Below are positions 1 through 11,265 of a DNA stretch of 64,000 nt, in pieces (the stretch's first letter is position 1; each line of letters opens with the position of its first letter). A program made the translations under genes and the position numbers. The notes under the pieces were generated by a model that did no database searches, was not told where the DNA came from, and saw only the letters and a program-made list of their open reading frames with translations. This DNA comes from Hymenoscyphus infarciens (taxonomy: Eukaryota; Ascomycota; Leotiomycetes; Helotiales; Helotiaceae). The stretch covers positions 310,001 through 374,000 of the forward strand of contig LLCB01000041.1 in the NCBI GenBank assembly GCA_001414345.1, read 5' to 3'.

Positions 1-2093
1 GTTGGAGTAGATACGGAAATAATTGTAGATACAACACCAACCTGACCACTTGGGAGTCCGTATCCCGGAAGACCAGCTGTGCCTGTTGGGGCCGGAAGAG
101 TAAGAACGGAAGTAATAGTCGTTGCTGGACCACCTGCTACTGGTGTAGAAACGAAAATCGAGGTGGAAACAATACCAAGTTGGCCATTTGGAAGAGTTGA
201 AACAACACCGCTGTTCTCGGAGACGGATGTGCTAGATGGCAATGGAGCAGTGATATAAGATGTAATGGTCACTGGTGAACCTCCGTTTGCAGGAGTGCTG
301 ACACTAGTAATTGCTGAAACGATGCCGGGGGTAGGTTGGGCATCAGAAACAGGGCATATGGTTGTATACAAAGCCTGGAAGAAATTAGTATATCTTTCGT
401 AAGAGGGTGTTTATTTCGGTAGACATTGTACAAAGGGTCTAGGAATAGTTGAAACTATTGTTCGAGAAGGTTTAGAAGAATGAGAAACTCGATTTTTTCA
501 TTGTCTTAAACCTTTTCGATTAATAGCTCTGATTGCCTGAAAACATCTCGCACATTAAGATAAAAGGTGCTGAAGAGCAATGACTTATACTTCAAGGAAA
601 GGAAAAAAATGCAAGGTTGCTTACAATTGTTTCAGTAGTAACGGCGCCAAGAGGGCAGTTAGTTATAGTAGCTGGGCAACTAGTAATGGTATGCACCGAG
701 GTCGCGTAGACGGTCGATGTGGTCAAAGGAGTTCCATCAGTGATAGTTGTTGGTCTGGTGTTGTTGGAGTATGGACCAGTATGGTGCGAAGTCAATGGAG
801 AAGAGATTCCAGAACCAGATGGAACGAAGACTGGGCGAGAAGTGGTTGGCTTGGAGCTGACAAGGGGTGTGCCGACCAAGGTGGTGTTTGAGAATGGACC
901 AGGAACCGAAGAAGTGACTGGCTTTTGTCCTCCCGATGGAACCAAGCTACCAGATGGGATCAAGCTTGGCCTGCTTGTGGCTGTAACACCAGAGTTCTCG
1001 GAAAGGGATGTAGATGAAGCAGGCTTGGTGGTGTTGCTGAAGATCCCAGATGAAGTGGCGTTCAAGGGTGTGGATACATATCCAGATGGGGTCAAGCTTG
1101 GCCTGCTTGTGGCTGTAACACCAGAGTTCTCGGAAAGGGATGTAGATGAAGCAGGCTTGGTGATGTTGCTGAAGATCCCAGATGAAGTGGCATTCAAGGG
1201 TGTGGATACATATCCAGATGGGGTCAAGCTTGGCCTGCTTGTGGCTGTAACACCAGAGTTCTCGGAAAGGGATGTAGATGAAGCAGGCTTGGTGATGTTG
1301 ATGAAGATCCCAGATGAAGTGGCATTCAATGGAGTAGAGATTCCAGTTGGGAGCAAGCTTGGCTTGGTAGTGGCAGAAATTGAGCTAGAAGAGCTCACCA
1401 ATGTGGCATTTAGAAGACCAGCGGATCCAGAGGGGATCAAGCTTGAGCTGGAACCAGTGACCCCTGAGTTCCGCGAAACACTGGAAGATGCTGCGCCGAC
1501 AGTTGTGCTGTTGAGTGGTGTTCTGGTGGAAGCTGGGATGGGCTGTGAAGTATCTTAGCTATTTTGTTTCGTTTGAAAATCAAGATTATTAACTTACAAC
1601 GACGGTCTGGGTGCTTGTAGCCCAAACTGTGCTGTCTCCGGTCTGAGTAACAGGGCATGTCGTCGTAAATATGGTACTTCTTGTAACTACTTGCCCGTTT
1701 GTGCACCTTGGATTGTCTTTGCAAGACGTAACGGTTTCGGTATAGAGAGACGTAACTTGAGAAGTCGTCATGGGAATTGAGGTCGTCAAAGTTCCGACAG
1801 CAGAGCTAGAGCTCTTTGTAGACGTCGAGGCCTCGGTTGTATCAGCGGCAGAAACGATAGCTACAATTTTAGTATTTTATATTGGCCTTTTTAGGTTTTG
1901 TTGACTTACTTGCGGTTGCTGAACCTTGCTCGTCGGTCAATGTGATGTATTTTGGGATTGTGCGTGTAACGAGCAATGCCGATGTCAAGACCTCATATTC
2001 ATAAGATGTCATGACAGACGCCGAGGCTTCGACCTCTCCCTGTACAGTGCCAGCCGCCGCCAAAGCTAACGACCAAAGATAGGCTCCCTTCAT
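1..2093 (-). CDS. Ser/Thr-rich secreted cell-wall (adhesin-like) protein, 3' end outside window
   Basis: Partial gene. Start ATG at 2093. Exons read 2093-1910, 1860-1598, 1542-625 and 374-1; introns of 48, 55 and 250 bp have GT-AG ends and the phases agree (1, 0, 0), so one frame runs to the window edge. The N-terminus (MKGAYLWSLALAAAGTVQG) looks like a signal peptide. The rest is rich in Ser, Thr, Pro and Val with many N-glycosylation sequons (NAT, NTT, NIT) and paired-Cys TTCP/TSCP motifs of the kind common in fungal GPI-anchored wall proteins and adhesins. Exon 3 holds three near-identical 44-residue repeats containing SSTSLSENSGVTATSRPS. Exon 4 switches to a different repeat style (ITSVSTPANGG, VSTIISVSTP). 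The C-terminus, where a GPI signal would be, is not visible. A role in wall structure or adhesion is inferred from composition only. Confidence 0.75.
959..1354 (-). repeat. 132-bp in-frame tandem repeat, 3 copies
   Basis: Copies begin at about 959, 1091 and 1223 and are almost identical (differences at single bases such as GTGTTG/ATGTTG). Period 132 bp equals 44 codons, so copy-number change keeps the frame of the cell-wall gene. A shortened, diverged unit continues from 1351. Confidence 0.9.
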
Positions 2094-4119
2094 TTTGAAA
2101 GAGTGTGAGTGTTGTTCTGTTGTTTTTGAAGAAAAGGTTTCCAAATGACACGATCAACGAGTGGGTGGATGAAGGAAAGTCGACCTGGCGAAGCTTTCTG
2201 GTAAAGACAGTGATAAAGGGAGTGCAAAGGATCGGAAAACTGGAAAGACAGTAAGAGACAGTGAAATGCACAATGAGGATGGAGAATACAAACTGTTGGT
2301 TCCCTCGCGTAGTCTTATAACAGACTGGAATGAACTCGGCTTAGAATAACTGATATAGGAGCCAGAGGAAGCGGGGCATGGATCCAGAGAACGAGTGGTT
2401 ATTTTGAAACCACCAACGTAAAGATCAGATGAAGTAGATCCCAGGCCGACCTCTAGACACCCTGCAGCGGATCATGGACCCAGCACCAGAAATGAGTAAG
2501 GATTTTAGGTTTGGCTACATCGCGATGCCTTTTCGTCTTCCAAGCTGCCGTTGACGAGGAGGTTCCCTTGTTGGCATGGTTGGGGTAAGGGTTTGGATCC
2601 TCAACCGAGTGTCCAATGGTGAGAGTTGTTTCGGAGAGAGGACTCACAACGAGCCAATCCTTTCACGGCACGGCGGAAAACAATCTCCCTCAGGATGATT
2701 GAGTTGACGATAAATGGGGAATTATGGGACGGTATTCTTTAGCGTAGGTATTCTTTAGCGAACCACTTTTGAAGTGTGAAGGGCAAGAGGCGAAAGTATG
2801 ATGGACGGGGCAAACTTGCGGGTGGCTTGCGAATTGTGCACACGATCCTGGTCCGTAGTGGGGAAAGTTATGGAGGGGATGAAACTTTCTACCCCTCGCG
2901 ACCTCTTCCTGATTGGTGTGATGAGAGATATAAAAGCACATAAGCTTTGATTAATCTTTGGAAAGTTATGCAAACACCAACGAACCGCAAAAAGAAGAGA
3001 GAAGAGAAGCAAAAAAGAGAAAGCAAAAGAATCGTTCATGCTTCCGTACGGGGGAAGATTAGAGGTGTTTCGGGATTGCGGCGTGGGGCTGGACCACCAC
3101 TCGAGATGCCGAGGACAATGAGGCTCATCTGTAAGCTTGTATGTGCTTTCGACTCGAGGGCATTCGTAGGATGACAAAGGCTCGCTTTAAGGGCTGTCTG
3201 TGGCAACGTGGTGGATTTAACGAGAGTACATCGTATTGACTCTTTGGAGGATCGAGAGCATCCCAATCAATTCCCCCTCTTCCCTCGAGCGAGCGAGCGA
3301 GAGGCTCAGAGAGCAGGATGAAGAAGATATGGGTCTAGATGTGGCTGTGTTGAGCGAGATTTACGGAGTAGAGATGGGTTCTCCATCACTCCATCACTCT
3401 ATCCTTCCCTTTCCCAACCTTCGAAGTTCGACGACGAAGCCGAGCAAGACGAGCGAAAAAGAGATGAGCAGGAGGTGATTGTGTGGATCAAGACGTTGCT
3501 ACAAAGCTTGGCCAGTCTGGTACTGTAATCAAGCATTTGTTTATGGTTTGGGTTCGGTGATGGGATGGATCCCACCATTCTGCACCACAGGCATGCAAAA
3601 AGAAGCGAGCCCGAGCCTTAGGAGGGCCAGGTCATAACGTTCTGGGTGGTGTTTGTCTTTTTCGCCTGATGTTGACGGGTTGACGGGCATTCGGAGAACA
3701 AGTCTCCGGTTCAAGCTCTCGTTGGCTCCTCGGCTCCTCGGACTGTTTTTGCGTTTCGTTCATCTAAGCTGGTGGCGATGACATGACGACGAAGAGTCCT
3801 TCGGTATTTGTCTTTTGGTGTGGTGATAAGGGGGAAATGCATCATGACCCTTAAAGAATCAGCCCTGCAATTTAGAGAGATTGACAGCGGGGAAGCGGGG
3901 ACTCTGGACGAAACTCTGTCCAAGCTAGGAAGAGTCGGAAACAAATCAATGTGGTGTTTACACAGTCCACCCCCATAAAGATTGATATGATGCTAACTTC
4001 GGAAATGAGTGCTTCGGGGAGTTTTGCGCGACTGGTGGTCTGTCTCGGGAGATCTTCCTACTAAGTCAGGGATGGCACACCACGTTTGTGATTACCTCAC
4101 CTCACCTGAAAGCAGACCT
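2094..4119. other. Upstream region of the cell-wall gene; no gene seen
   Basis: About 2 kb of normal base composition upstream of the cell-wall gene. Open frames here (e.g. 2755-3177 minus) have no recognisable protein character. It contains a small GAGC/GAGA-rich stretch near 3289-3305. It ends sharply at the AT-rich island. Confidence 0.5.
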
Positions 4120-4928
4120 AGGCACTGATATAATATAATATATATCGTCGATTATTATTAGATTACTTAAATCTGCTACGTTTAATATTATTAAAAAAAG
4201 TGATAACAAAGAATAACACTATGTTTTTAGAGTCTAGATTTAACGATTTTAAAGTAAGTTTTAAGTAGTAAAAAGTAGTAAAAAAGTAAAGTAAAATTTA
4301 TAAAAGTAGTAGATTTAATAGAAAAATTTTATACTAACTACTATACTTGATAAAAACTCTCTCTTTATTAACTTAGATCTTAATCTCGTTAATAATATCT
4401 AGTATAATATTCTAACTTTATAAGTAAAGTCTATATTATATATTCTTACTACTAATTAGATATCTTTTATAAAATATAAGATTTAAGAAGGATTTAAAGC
4501 TAGGATTATAAAATAATTAAGAATAATTTATATAGTAATAGAATACTTAAATCTTTTAGAATAAAGATATTAATCTACTATCTCTAGCTTATAGTTTATA
4601 AGTCTTCTACTTTTTATAAGCTACTATTCTATTTTATCTCTAGATATAGTATAGAGTAGTAAATAGCTTTCTTTAAAGCTAAAGTAAAAACGAATCTACT
4701 ATATCTTCTTTTTCTAATCTACTTAAATCTAATCTTTTCTTATTTATAATAGTATTCTTATATTTCTTATATTTAATATTATAGTCTTTATAGTTATTAT
4801 AAACGTATTAAAAGTAAGTCTTAGATCTCTTATAATCGCGAGTATTAAGACTACTAGTAGTTTCGTAGAGATATTATAATATAGCTAATTTATATTATAG
4901 ATTATATTTAATTATAATAGATACTTAA

Positions 4929-5770
4929 GAGCCTATTTAGTACGTATATAATTTAATATAGATATTTAACATTTATATACAAGTATAGAGTTAAAAGCTG
5001 CTTATATATATCGATTTATATTATAAGTTTAACCTTGAATATATTCTATATTATTTAGCTTATATATATTTCGATATATATTTCGTTAACTCTAGACTAC
5101 TCGGTCGGGTATTCTAGGCGTCACGGGCCCGTGCGTAAGCATTATCTAGCCTTAAAAACACACTAAAATAGACGAATTTAGCACTTTTTATTAAATTCTT
5201 ATTAAATAACTATACTTTATTTTCTTATATAAATATGCCTACTAAGTATATTAATACGAAAGGTCGACAGTATCTCTATTAAAAGACGAATTAGAAGTAA
5301 GTCCCGCTTACTTAGAGGACTATAATAGTAGCCTCTTCTCTATCCTCGGATTAGATAGAGCAACTTTATAAGAACGCTATTCTACCTAATATACCTATAA
5401 CTATATTAGGTATAAGACGAATTCGAATATACGCGTAAGAGAATACTAAGAAGATAATAGGAAAAGCTTTATTTATAAGTATAGAGGTAAGTTCCTAGCT
5501 AAGCATACTCTACCCCGCTATGACGCCTAGAATACCCGACCGAGTACGTCTCTAGTAGTAGTTATAGTAGTAATAGTAGTATAAGAAGAAAAGATATATA
5601 TATATATATAAAAGTTAAAAGTTAAAAGGTTAAAAGAGTATATTATTTAATTTTAGTAATATATAAGTAAAAGTATATACTATAATATATATATATATTA
5701 TATATTATCTTATTAATTTTAGTAGTATATATATAATAAAAGAACTGAAATATACAAGCTAAATAGACTC
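4929..5770. mobile_element. RIP-mutated MITE (Harbinger/Tourist-like), interrupted
   Basis: Ends are inverted: GAGCCTATTTAG at the left and, read on the minus strand, GAGTCTATTTAG at the right. Both sides are flanked by TAA (4926-4928 and 5771-5773), the TWA duplication typical of PIF/Harbinger elements. Length is 842 bp, or about 395 bp once the nested element at 5100-5544 is removed. The ends resemble those of the copies at 19061-19616 and 20769-21440, so the three form one family in this window. Confidence 0.6.
5100..5544. mobile_element. TIR element with TA target site, nested in the MITE
   Basis: A perfect 24-bp inverted repeat begins CTCGGTCGGGTATTCTAGG at 5100 and is mirrored at 5521-5544; TA dinucleotides flank both ends (5098-5099, 5545-5546). 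This is the arrangement of Tc1/mariner-type (Fot1/Pogo-like) elements. The 445-bp length means no transposase. Just inside the left TIR is the 12-bp palindrome CACGGGCCCGTG, unusually GC-rich for the island. An ATG near 5236 opens a short frame closed after 15 codons. Confidence 0.7.
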
Positions 5771-7008
5771 TAATATATATTTATTATTTCTACTAGTACT
5801 ACTATTATTAACTTTATATCTTATATAAAATAGCTTATTTATTATTTATAATTGTTTTATACTAGTAAGCTAACTTATCTTACTATTATTTATATAAAAC
5901 TAATTTAATTATAAACTCTATTTTAAGTACTACTTCTAATATATAATTAATAGACTTCTTTTTTATAGATATTAATTTATAAAACTTAAGAGTCTTCTTA
6001 TAATAGATATTCTTTAATTAATTATATATACTTTTCTTATACTTAAAGATTATTATAAAATACTAGAGTTTATAAAAAGTATTAAATTTAAGATTCTTAG
6101 AATTATTAGTAAATTAAAAGTAAGCTTTATTATTTAAGATAATATATTCTTAAGAATACTCTTATAATATAGCTTTAATAGCTTTAAGTACTAGGAAACT
6201 AGTAGTAGAATACTACTAAATATATAGAAAAGCTTTTATTCTCTTTATATAATTTTTTAATTATAATTATTAATTAATAGCTTTATAATTAAACTTAAGT
6301 AATATTTACTTACTTCTTATTCTTAAGTAAATTCTATCTATTCTTAATCTCTACTTTAAATATATTAAATATATTATTATTTAGCTTAATATTATCTTAA
6401 GTTATAGAAAGTATTACTTTAGTAATATTAAAGTAATTAGTTATTTTAAGAAGTTTAGTAGTAAGAACGTTTTTTATATATAAGAGATTAGTTACGTTAT
6501 AATATTAAGAAAAGTAGAATTAAGTATAAAATTATTATTAGAATAATAGATTATAACTATACTATAATCGAGTTTATTCTTACTAGTCTATCTATTAGTA
6601 GTTGAGAATATTCTTTCTCTATACTTAATATACTCTTATAATTTAGCTTTTGAAATACTTTTATCTAGATAGTAGTAGTTATATAAGTCTCTTAAAAATA
6701 TTATTTATAAGATAAATATAGTTTTTAGAAAAGAAAAAAGAAAATAAAAAGTATAATAGTCTCTAGCTAAGTAACTAAGTTAAAAATAAGTTTATTCTTA
6801 ATAATAAAGTTAAGTAATAAAAGCTAGAAATATTCGCTATATATATATAATTTAACTTTTAATACTTTTTCTATTAGTATACTTAGTAAATATTCCTTCT
6901 AGTAGTAGCTCTTATAGTTTTCTATTATAATAACTATATAACTAATCTCTTTAGTAAACTTATATCTAGTCTAAATTTAATAAAGCTTTATTTTCTTATA
7001 ATAGTCTA

Positions 7009-7378
7009 TATAATAGCCTATTACCTAGGCTATTCTAGATAGCTAAGAGTACCTACTATATATAAGGTTCAGCTATAGTATATTTAGCTTTTAGTAGTTA
7101 TTGTTTTATATTATCTAATTTAGGAAGGTTATATACGTCTAGACTTTTAGACGTACTTCGTAGAGTTTAGGCTTTTATATTAGCTAACATATGTCGTTGT
7201 TCGGTTTTATACCTCTTTTATCTAAAACCTCTTATATATAGTAGCCTACTCTCCTAGAGTTAGAAAAGGCTAGTTTAGCCTTTTCTTCTATATTAGAGCC
7301 TAGTATTTATATACGTTTTTCTACTAAACGCACTCCTATATACCTCTTCTATAGTTATATATATTTCGTACTATTATA
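7009..7378. repeat. 5' LTR of the RIP-mutated retrotransposon
   Basis: 370 bp. It aligns along its length with 9367-9860; differences are mostly C/T and G/A, as RIP predicts, plus a 16-bp insertion in this copy near 7080. Confidence 0.85.
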
Positions 7379-9366
7379 TAAAAAGGCTAAACTCTACTTC
7401 GCTAGTAATAGTATTTATAATATCTCTTTAAGTTTTTTATTACTTTTATTTCACTTTAAGCTTAAATTAGACTATTATAATAATATTCTTAAATAGCTAG
7501 GATTCTAGAGATCTCCTAGATAGCTAGTAATATTAGAGTTTAGTATTAGTTATAGATAGCTAGTAAAAATCGTATATTATATATTAAGAAAAGTAGAATA
7601 CGCTAAGTATCTTTAAGGCTTCTAATAACTCTAGGTTTAGTAAATAAGTCGACTTACTATAGTTATTATAAAGGCTTCTAAATCTAACCTTACTCTCTCT
7701 CTAAATTAATATTATATCGACTATTCTATTATAAAGTATTAAACTCTCTTCTAAGGCTACTCTCTTTTTAAAAGACTCTCTAAACCCTCTCTAATCTATA
7801 CTTATATACTAAGACCTAGAAGATTCTAATAAAACGATAAGCGAGACTTCTTAAATATAGACGATATATAGACGAGATAGCAGTATAAAAATAAAGGATA
7901 AAATAATTAGTTAGATAAGATAGATATAATTATAAGTAAACTTCGAAGTTAAAAACACTCTACCTCTAAACTCTTACTAATCCGACTCTCTTTCGAACCT
8001 TTATTTAAACCCTTCTTTGCTTTTAAAAGCTTGAATTTAGACCTCTTTTGCTTATAGACCTCTACTCTTAATACCTTTCTACTACTTCTCTTAAATCAGA
8101 TATAAATTAGTTAAAATACGCTTTCTATTAGAACGAAACTTAGAAGCAAGCTCTTAGCTAAGTTATTACTATTAGTTCTAACTAAATATTATTAGACTAA
8201 AGGAAGTAGAATTAGGAGAAGAATATACTAAAGAAACTTTTACCGACTTTAAAAGGTTGCTTTTCGAGTATAGCTATACTTAGAGAGATACTAGAATCGG
8301 AACGCTTCTTTTATATATAGAATAAGATTATACCTTAGCTCTAAAACCCGTCTAATACGCTTAAGAGATACTAGAATTACAACTTCGCTAAGTTAGTGAA
8401 TAATCTTTTAGCCTTAGATAAGAAATAAAACTAAAATACTAAGTTAACTACTAACGAAATAACTAAGCCTGTCGATATTAGTACTTTAGTTCGAAAGAAT
8501 ACCTCTCTATTCTTATCTAGTTTAACTCCGAATCCTCTATAATCTAATAGCAACTCTTTCTTTAAAATTAGAAGATAAATAAGTTCTTAAGTACCTCGGT
8601 TTAGACCTAAATCGCTAAAAGGAATAAGGTAATATAATAACTTCGGCATTAACTCTTTTAACTAGCTAAAACTACTTCTTTTTTTTTTATTATTATTCTA
8701 AACATTAGATAGCATTTTTAATATTTAGTAATAACTTCGTTTTTAACTAGCTAAAACCCTACCGACTATTCTTCTTTTTTTTTTTTTTTTCTTTAAATTC
8801 GAATTAGATACGAATTAGTATACTCTCGAAATAAGCTCTTAACTAAGTTATTACTACTAATTACGACTAAACGACTTCTAACTCTACTCTAAATTCACTT
8901 TCGACTTTTAAACTTTTTCAAACCTATACTCTTTTAGTAATTCGAATTAGATATAAATCAGTTAAAATATACTCTCTATTAAGACGAAACTTAGAAGTAA
9001 GCTCTTAATTAAGTTATCGCTATTACTCTTAACTAAATACTATCTAACTTTACTTTAAACTTTTTCTAATCTACTAGATAGATTAGATTATACTCTTTTA
9101 GCAAACGCGAATACTTACTTTATTATTAAAGAATTAGAAACAAAGTCTCTATTTTATAAGTATCTACGAACTAGGTCGATTATAATTCAGAACTAATATC
9201 TCGTCTCGCTTATAATATTATAATAAACAAAGTATTTTTAAACCGACCTTCTTACTTATAATAAAATTAATAAATATAACTAATATAATAACTTATACTA
9301 TTCCGATTTAATCTTAAATAATAAGAGAGAGAAGACTTAGAATAAGTCTTTTTCAAGAGAGAGAGA

Positions 9367-9860
9367 TATAATAGCCTATTACCTAAGCTATTCTAGATAG
9401 CTAAGAGTATCTACTATATATAAGGTTCAGCTATAGTAGTTATTATTTTATATTATCTAATTTAGGAAGATTACGTACGTCTAGACTTTTAGACGTACTT
9501 CGTAGAGTTTAGGCTTTTATATTAGCTAACGTATATTATTATTCGGTTTTATATCTCTTTTATCTAAAACCTCTTATATATAGTAGTCTACTCTCCTAGA
9601 GTTAGAAAAGGCTAGTTTAGCCTTTTCTTCTATATCAGAGCCTAGTATTTATATACGTTATTCTGCTAAACGTACTTCTATATACCTCTTCTATAGTTAT
9701 CTATATTTCGTATTATTATATAGTAGCCTACTCTTCTAGAGTTAGAAAAAGCTAGTTTAGCCTTTTCTTCTATATTAGAGCCTAGTATTTATATACGTTA
9801 TTCTGTTAAACGCACTCTTATATACCTCTTCTATAGTTATATATATTTCGTACTATTATA
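9367..9860. repeat. 3' LTR, with a 140-bp internal duplication
   Basis: 494 bp. The segment beginning TAGTAGTCTACTC at about 9581 is repeated at 9721 (period 140 bp); the 5' LTR has one copy. Length difference between LTRs is explained by this duplication and the 16-bp insertion in the other. Confidence 0.8.
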
Positions 9861-10320
9861 GTCTACTATTATATAATAAAAGTATAAGAGTTTAGAACTA
9901 TAGAATAAGAAAGCCTTTAAAAGCTTAATTAGTAGTAGAAGAGTTAGTTTTTCTATAAAGATTAAAAAATATAAAGGCTTTTAAATAAAGTTCTATATAT
10001 TCTTATAAAGTTTCTTTTTAAAAGAGTTTAAGCTAGAAACTAAATAGTAGTAGTATTTTAAAAAGAGTTATAGTATTAAATAATATTATTAATACTATAT
10101 TTTCAAGATTAAACTAGTAGTATCTAGAGTTATCTAGAGTTATAAGAATAAACTTTAAATTAGATTAAATACTAGTAAATAAAGTATTTCTATTAGCTAA
10201 TAGATCTAGATTTATATTCTTCTAAGCCTTAGTAAAGCTTAGCGGTAATTATTATTATCTTATTAGTTATTATTAGAAATCTAATATATTATTAGCTTAC
10301 TTAATATACTATAATTATTA

Positions 10321-11265
10321 TCGTATACTCCCCGATATCTCATTAATAATATTAGTGCCTAAGTCTGCCTGAAAGTACGTCACCTCTTGCCTTTCCTCTC
10401 CTTTTCTCGGGCTTTTCAAATCGCGAATCATACAACTATCACATAAGATATTACACCAAGTTCCTTTTGCTGGCATCTCAGTTGATGACATAGGAGAGTT
10501 GCGGAATATCAGCAAATAGCTGTAGATCTCTAATTACATTCTGCATAACTATTCCTTGGTTTTAAGATGATTGCTCGGATTTTTCAAGGAAGAACGGAGT
10601 AAGGGGAGCTCCAGTTCTACCTTTGTTGTATGTCGCAGGTTCAGTTTTCATCACACGATATTGTGACATTCAAGTGGGATTTTTCAGCCAGATGTTGGAG
10701 CCGGAGAGTCTTTTGCTACCTCTCTACGAAAATTTGTGCGAACAGGTCTTGCGCTTTTGTACAATCTAGGAGAGCATGGCCAAGTTTTCAAAGTACATGT
10801 TTTTTTTCTTTCTGTCCCTTGGTCTAATTCCCTTCGTACAAGAGTACTGCTTGCGCCATCAGCCGCACTAAATGAGACGCTTACACGAATTGGTGGTTTG
10901 CGCCTGACGTTCAAAAAATCAAGTTCAGAACATGAGTTTCACATGAATTTTCCCTGCTCAATTCAATTGTCAAATTTAAAATGTTATTTTGATCCTCTTC
11001 CAGCTCTTATCAATTTTCGAATCCTCTCAATTGTTCTCTTGCTGATTTGCTAGCAAAACCCGAGTTGAGATGGCTTATCTAGAAGTAGTACCTAGTGCCA
11101 CTAAAACGTTGCGCCAACTGCTCAGGTGCAAGTCCACCGCAGTCCATCATTCCCTAGTATAAACTCGTCATTTTTATTTCCTCATATCCAAACCCCTCTT
11201 TCTAAAATGTTTCCTCCTCTCTCTATCAAATTCCAAAGCTCCCAAGCGAGTAAACTGCCACAAAA
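10321..11265. promoter_or_regulatory. Upstream region of the methionine permease gene
   Basis: Normal composition resumes after the AT-rich island. No open frame looks like a protein. This 945-bp stretch must hold the permease promoter. I see pyrimidine-rich runs just before the start codon (11150-11260) but no motif I can name with confidence. Confidence 0.4.

Larger units (their letters stand above)
7004..9865. mobile_element. RIP-mutated LTR retrotransposon (short internal region)
   Basis: LTRs at 7009-7378 and 9367-9860 both start TATAATAGCC (expected TG start changed to TA) and end in ATTATA (expected CA changed to TA). A 5-bp target duplication GTCTA flanks the element (7004-7008 and 9861-9865). 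A polypurine tract, AAGAGAGAGAGA, sits directly before the 3' LTR. The internal region is only about 2 kb, too short for a full pol, so this is a non-autonomous or internally deleted element. It holds degenerate internal repeats near 8095-8190, 8795-8880 and 8930-9040. No coding sequence survives. Confidence 0.85.
4120..10320. repeat. AT-rich RIP island
   Basis: Base composition shifts abruptly to A/T at about 4130 and returns at about 10320. CpA and its complement TpG are almost absent (for example none in 7201-7320), while TpA is very common and CpG is still present. That is the signature of RIP, which changes CpA to TpA on both strands of duplicated DNA. No open frame of 60 or more codons exists between about 3945 and 10317. 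The island contains a nested pair of TIR elements and one LTR retrotransposon, listed separately. Confidence 0.9.

Noticed and set aside
2755..3177. 140-codon minus-strand open frame upstream of the cell-wall gene
   Set aside because: No recognisable domain, overlaps other frames of equal quality, and lies in the promoter side of a known gene.
3690..3740. tRNA-like B box (CCGGTTCAAGCTC)
   Set aside because: No matching A box, anticodon stem or acceptor stem could be paired around it.
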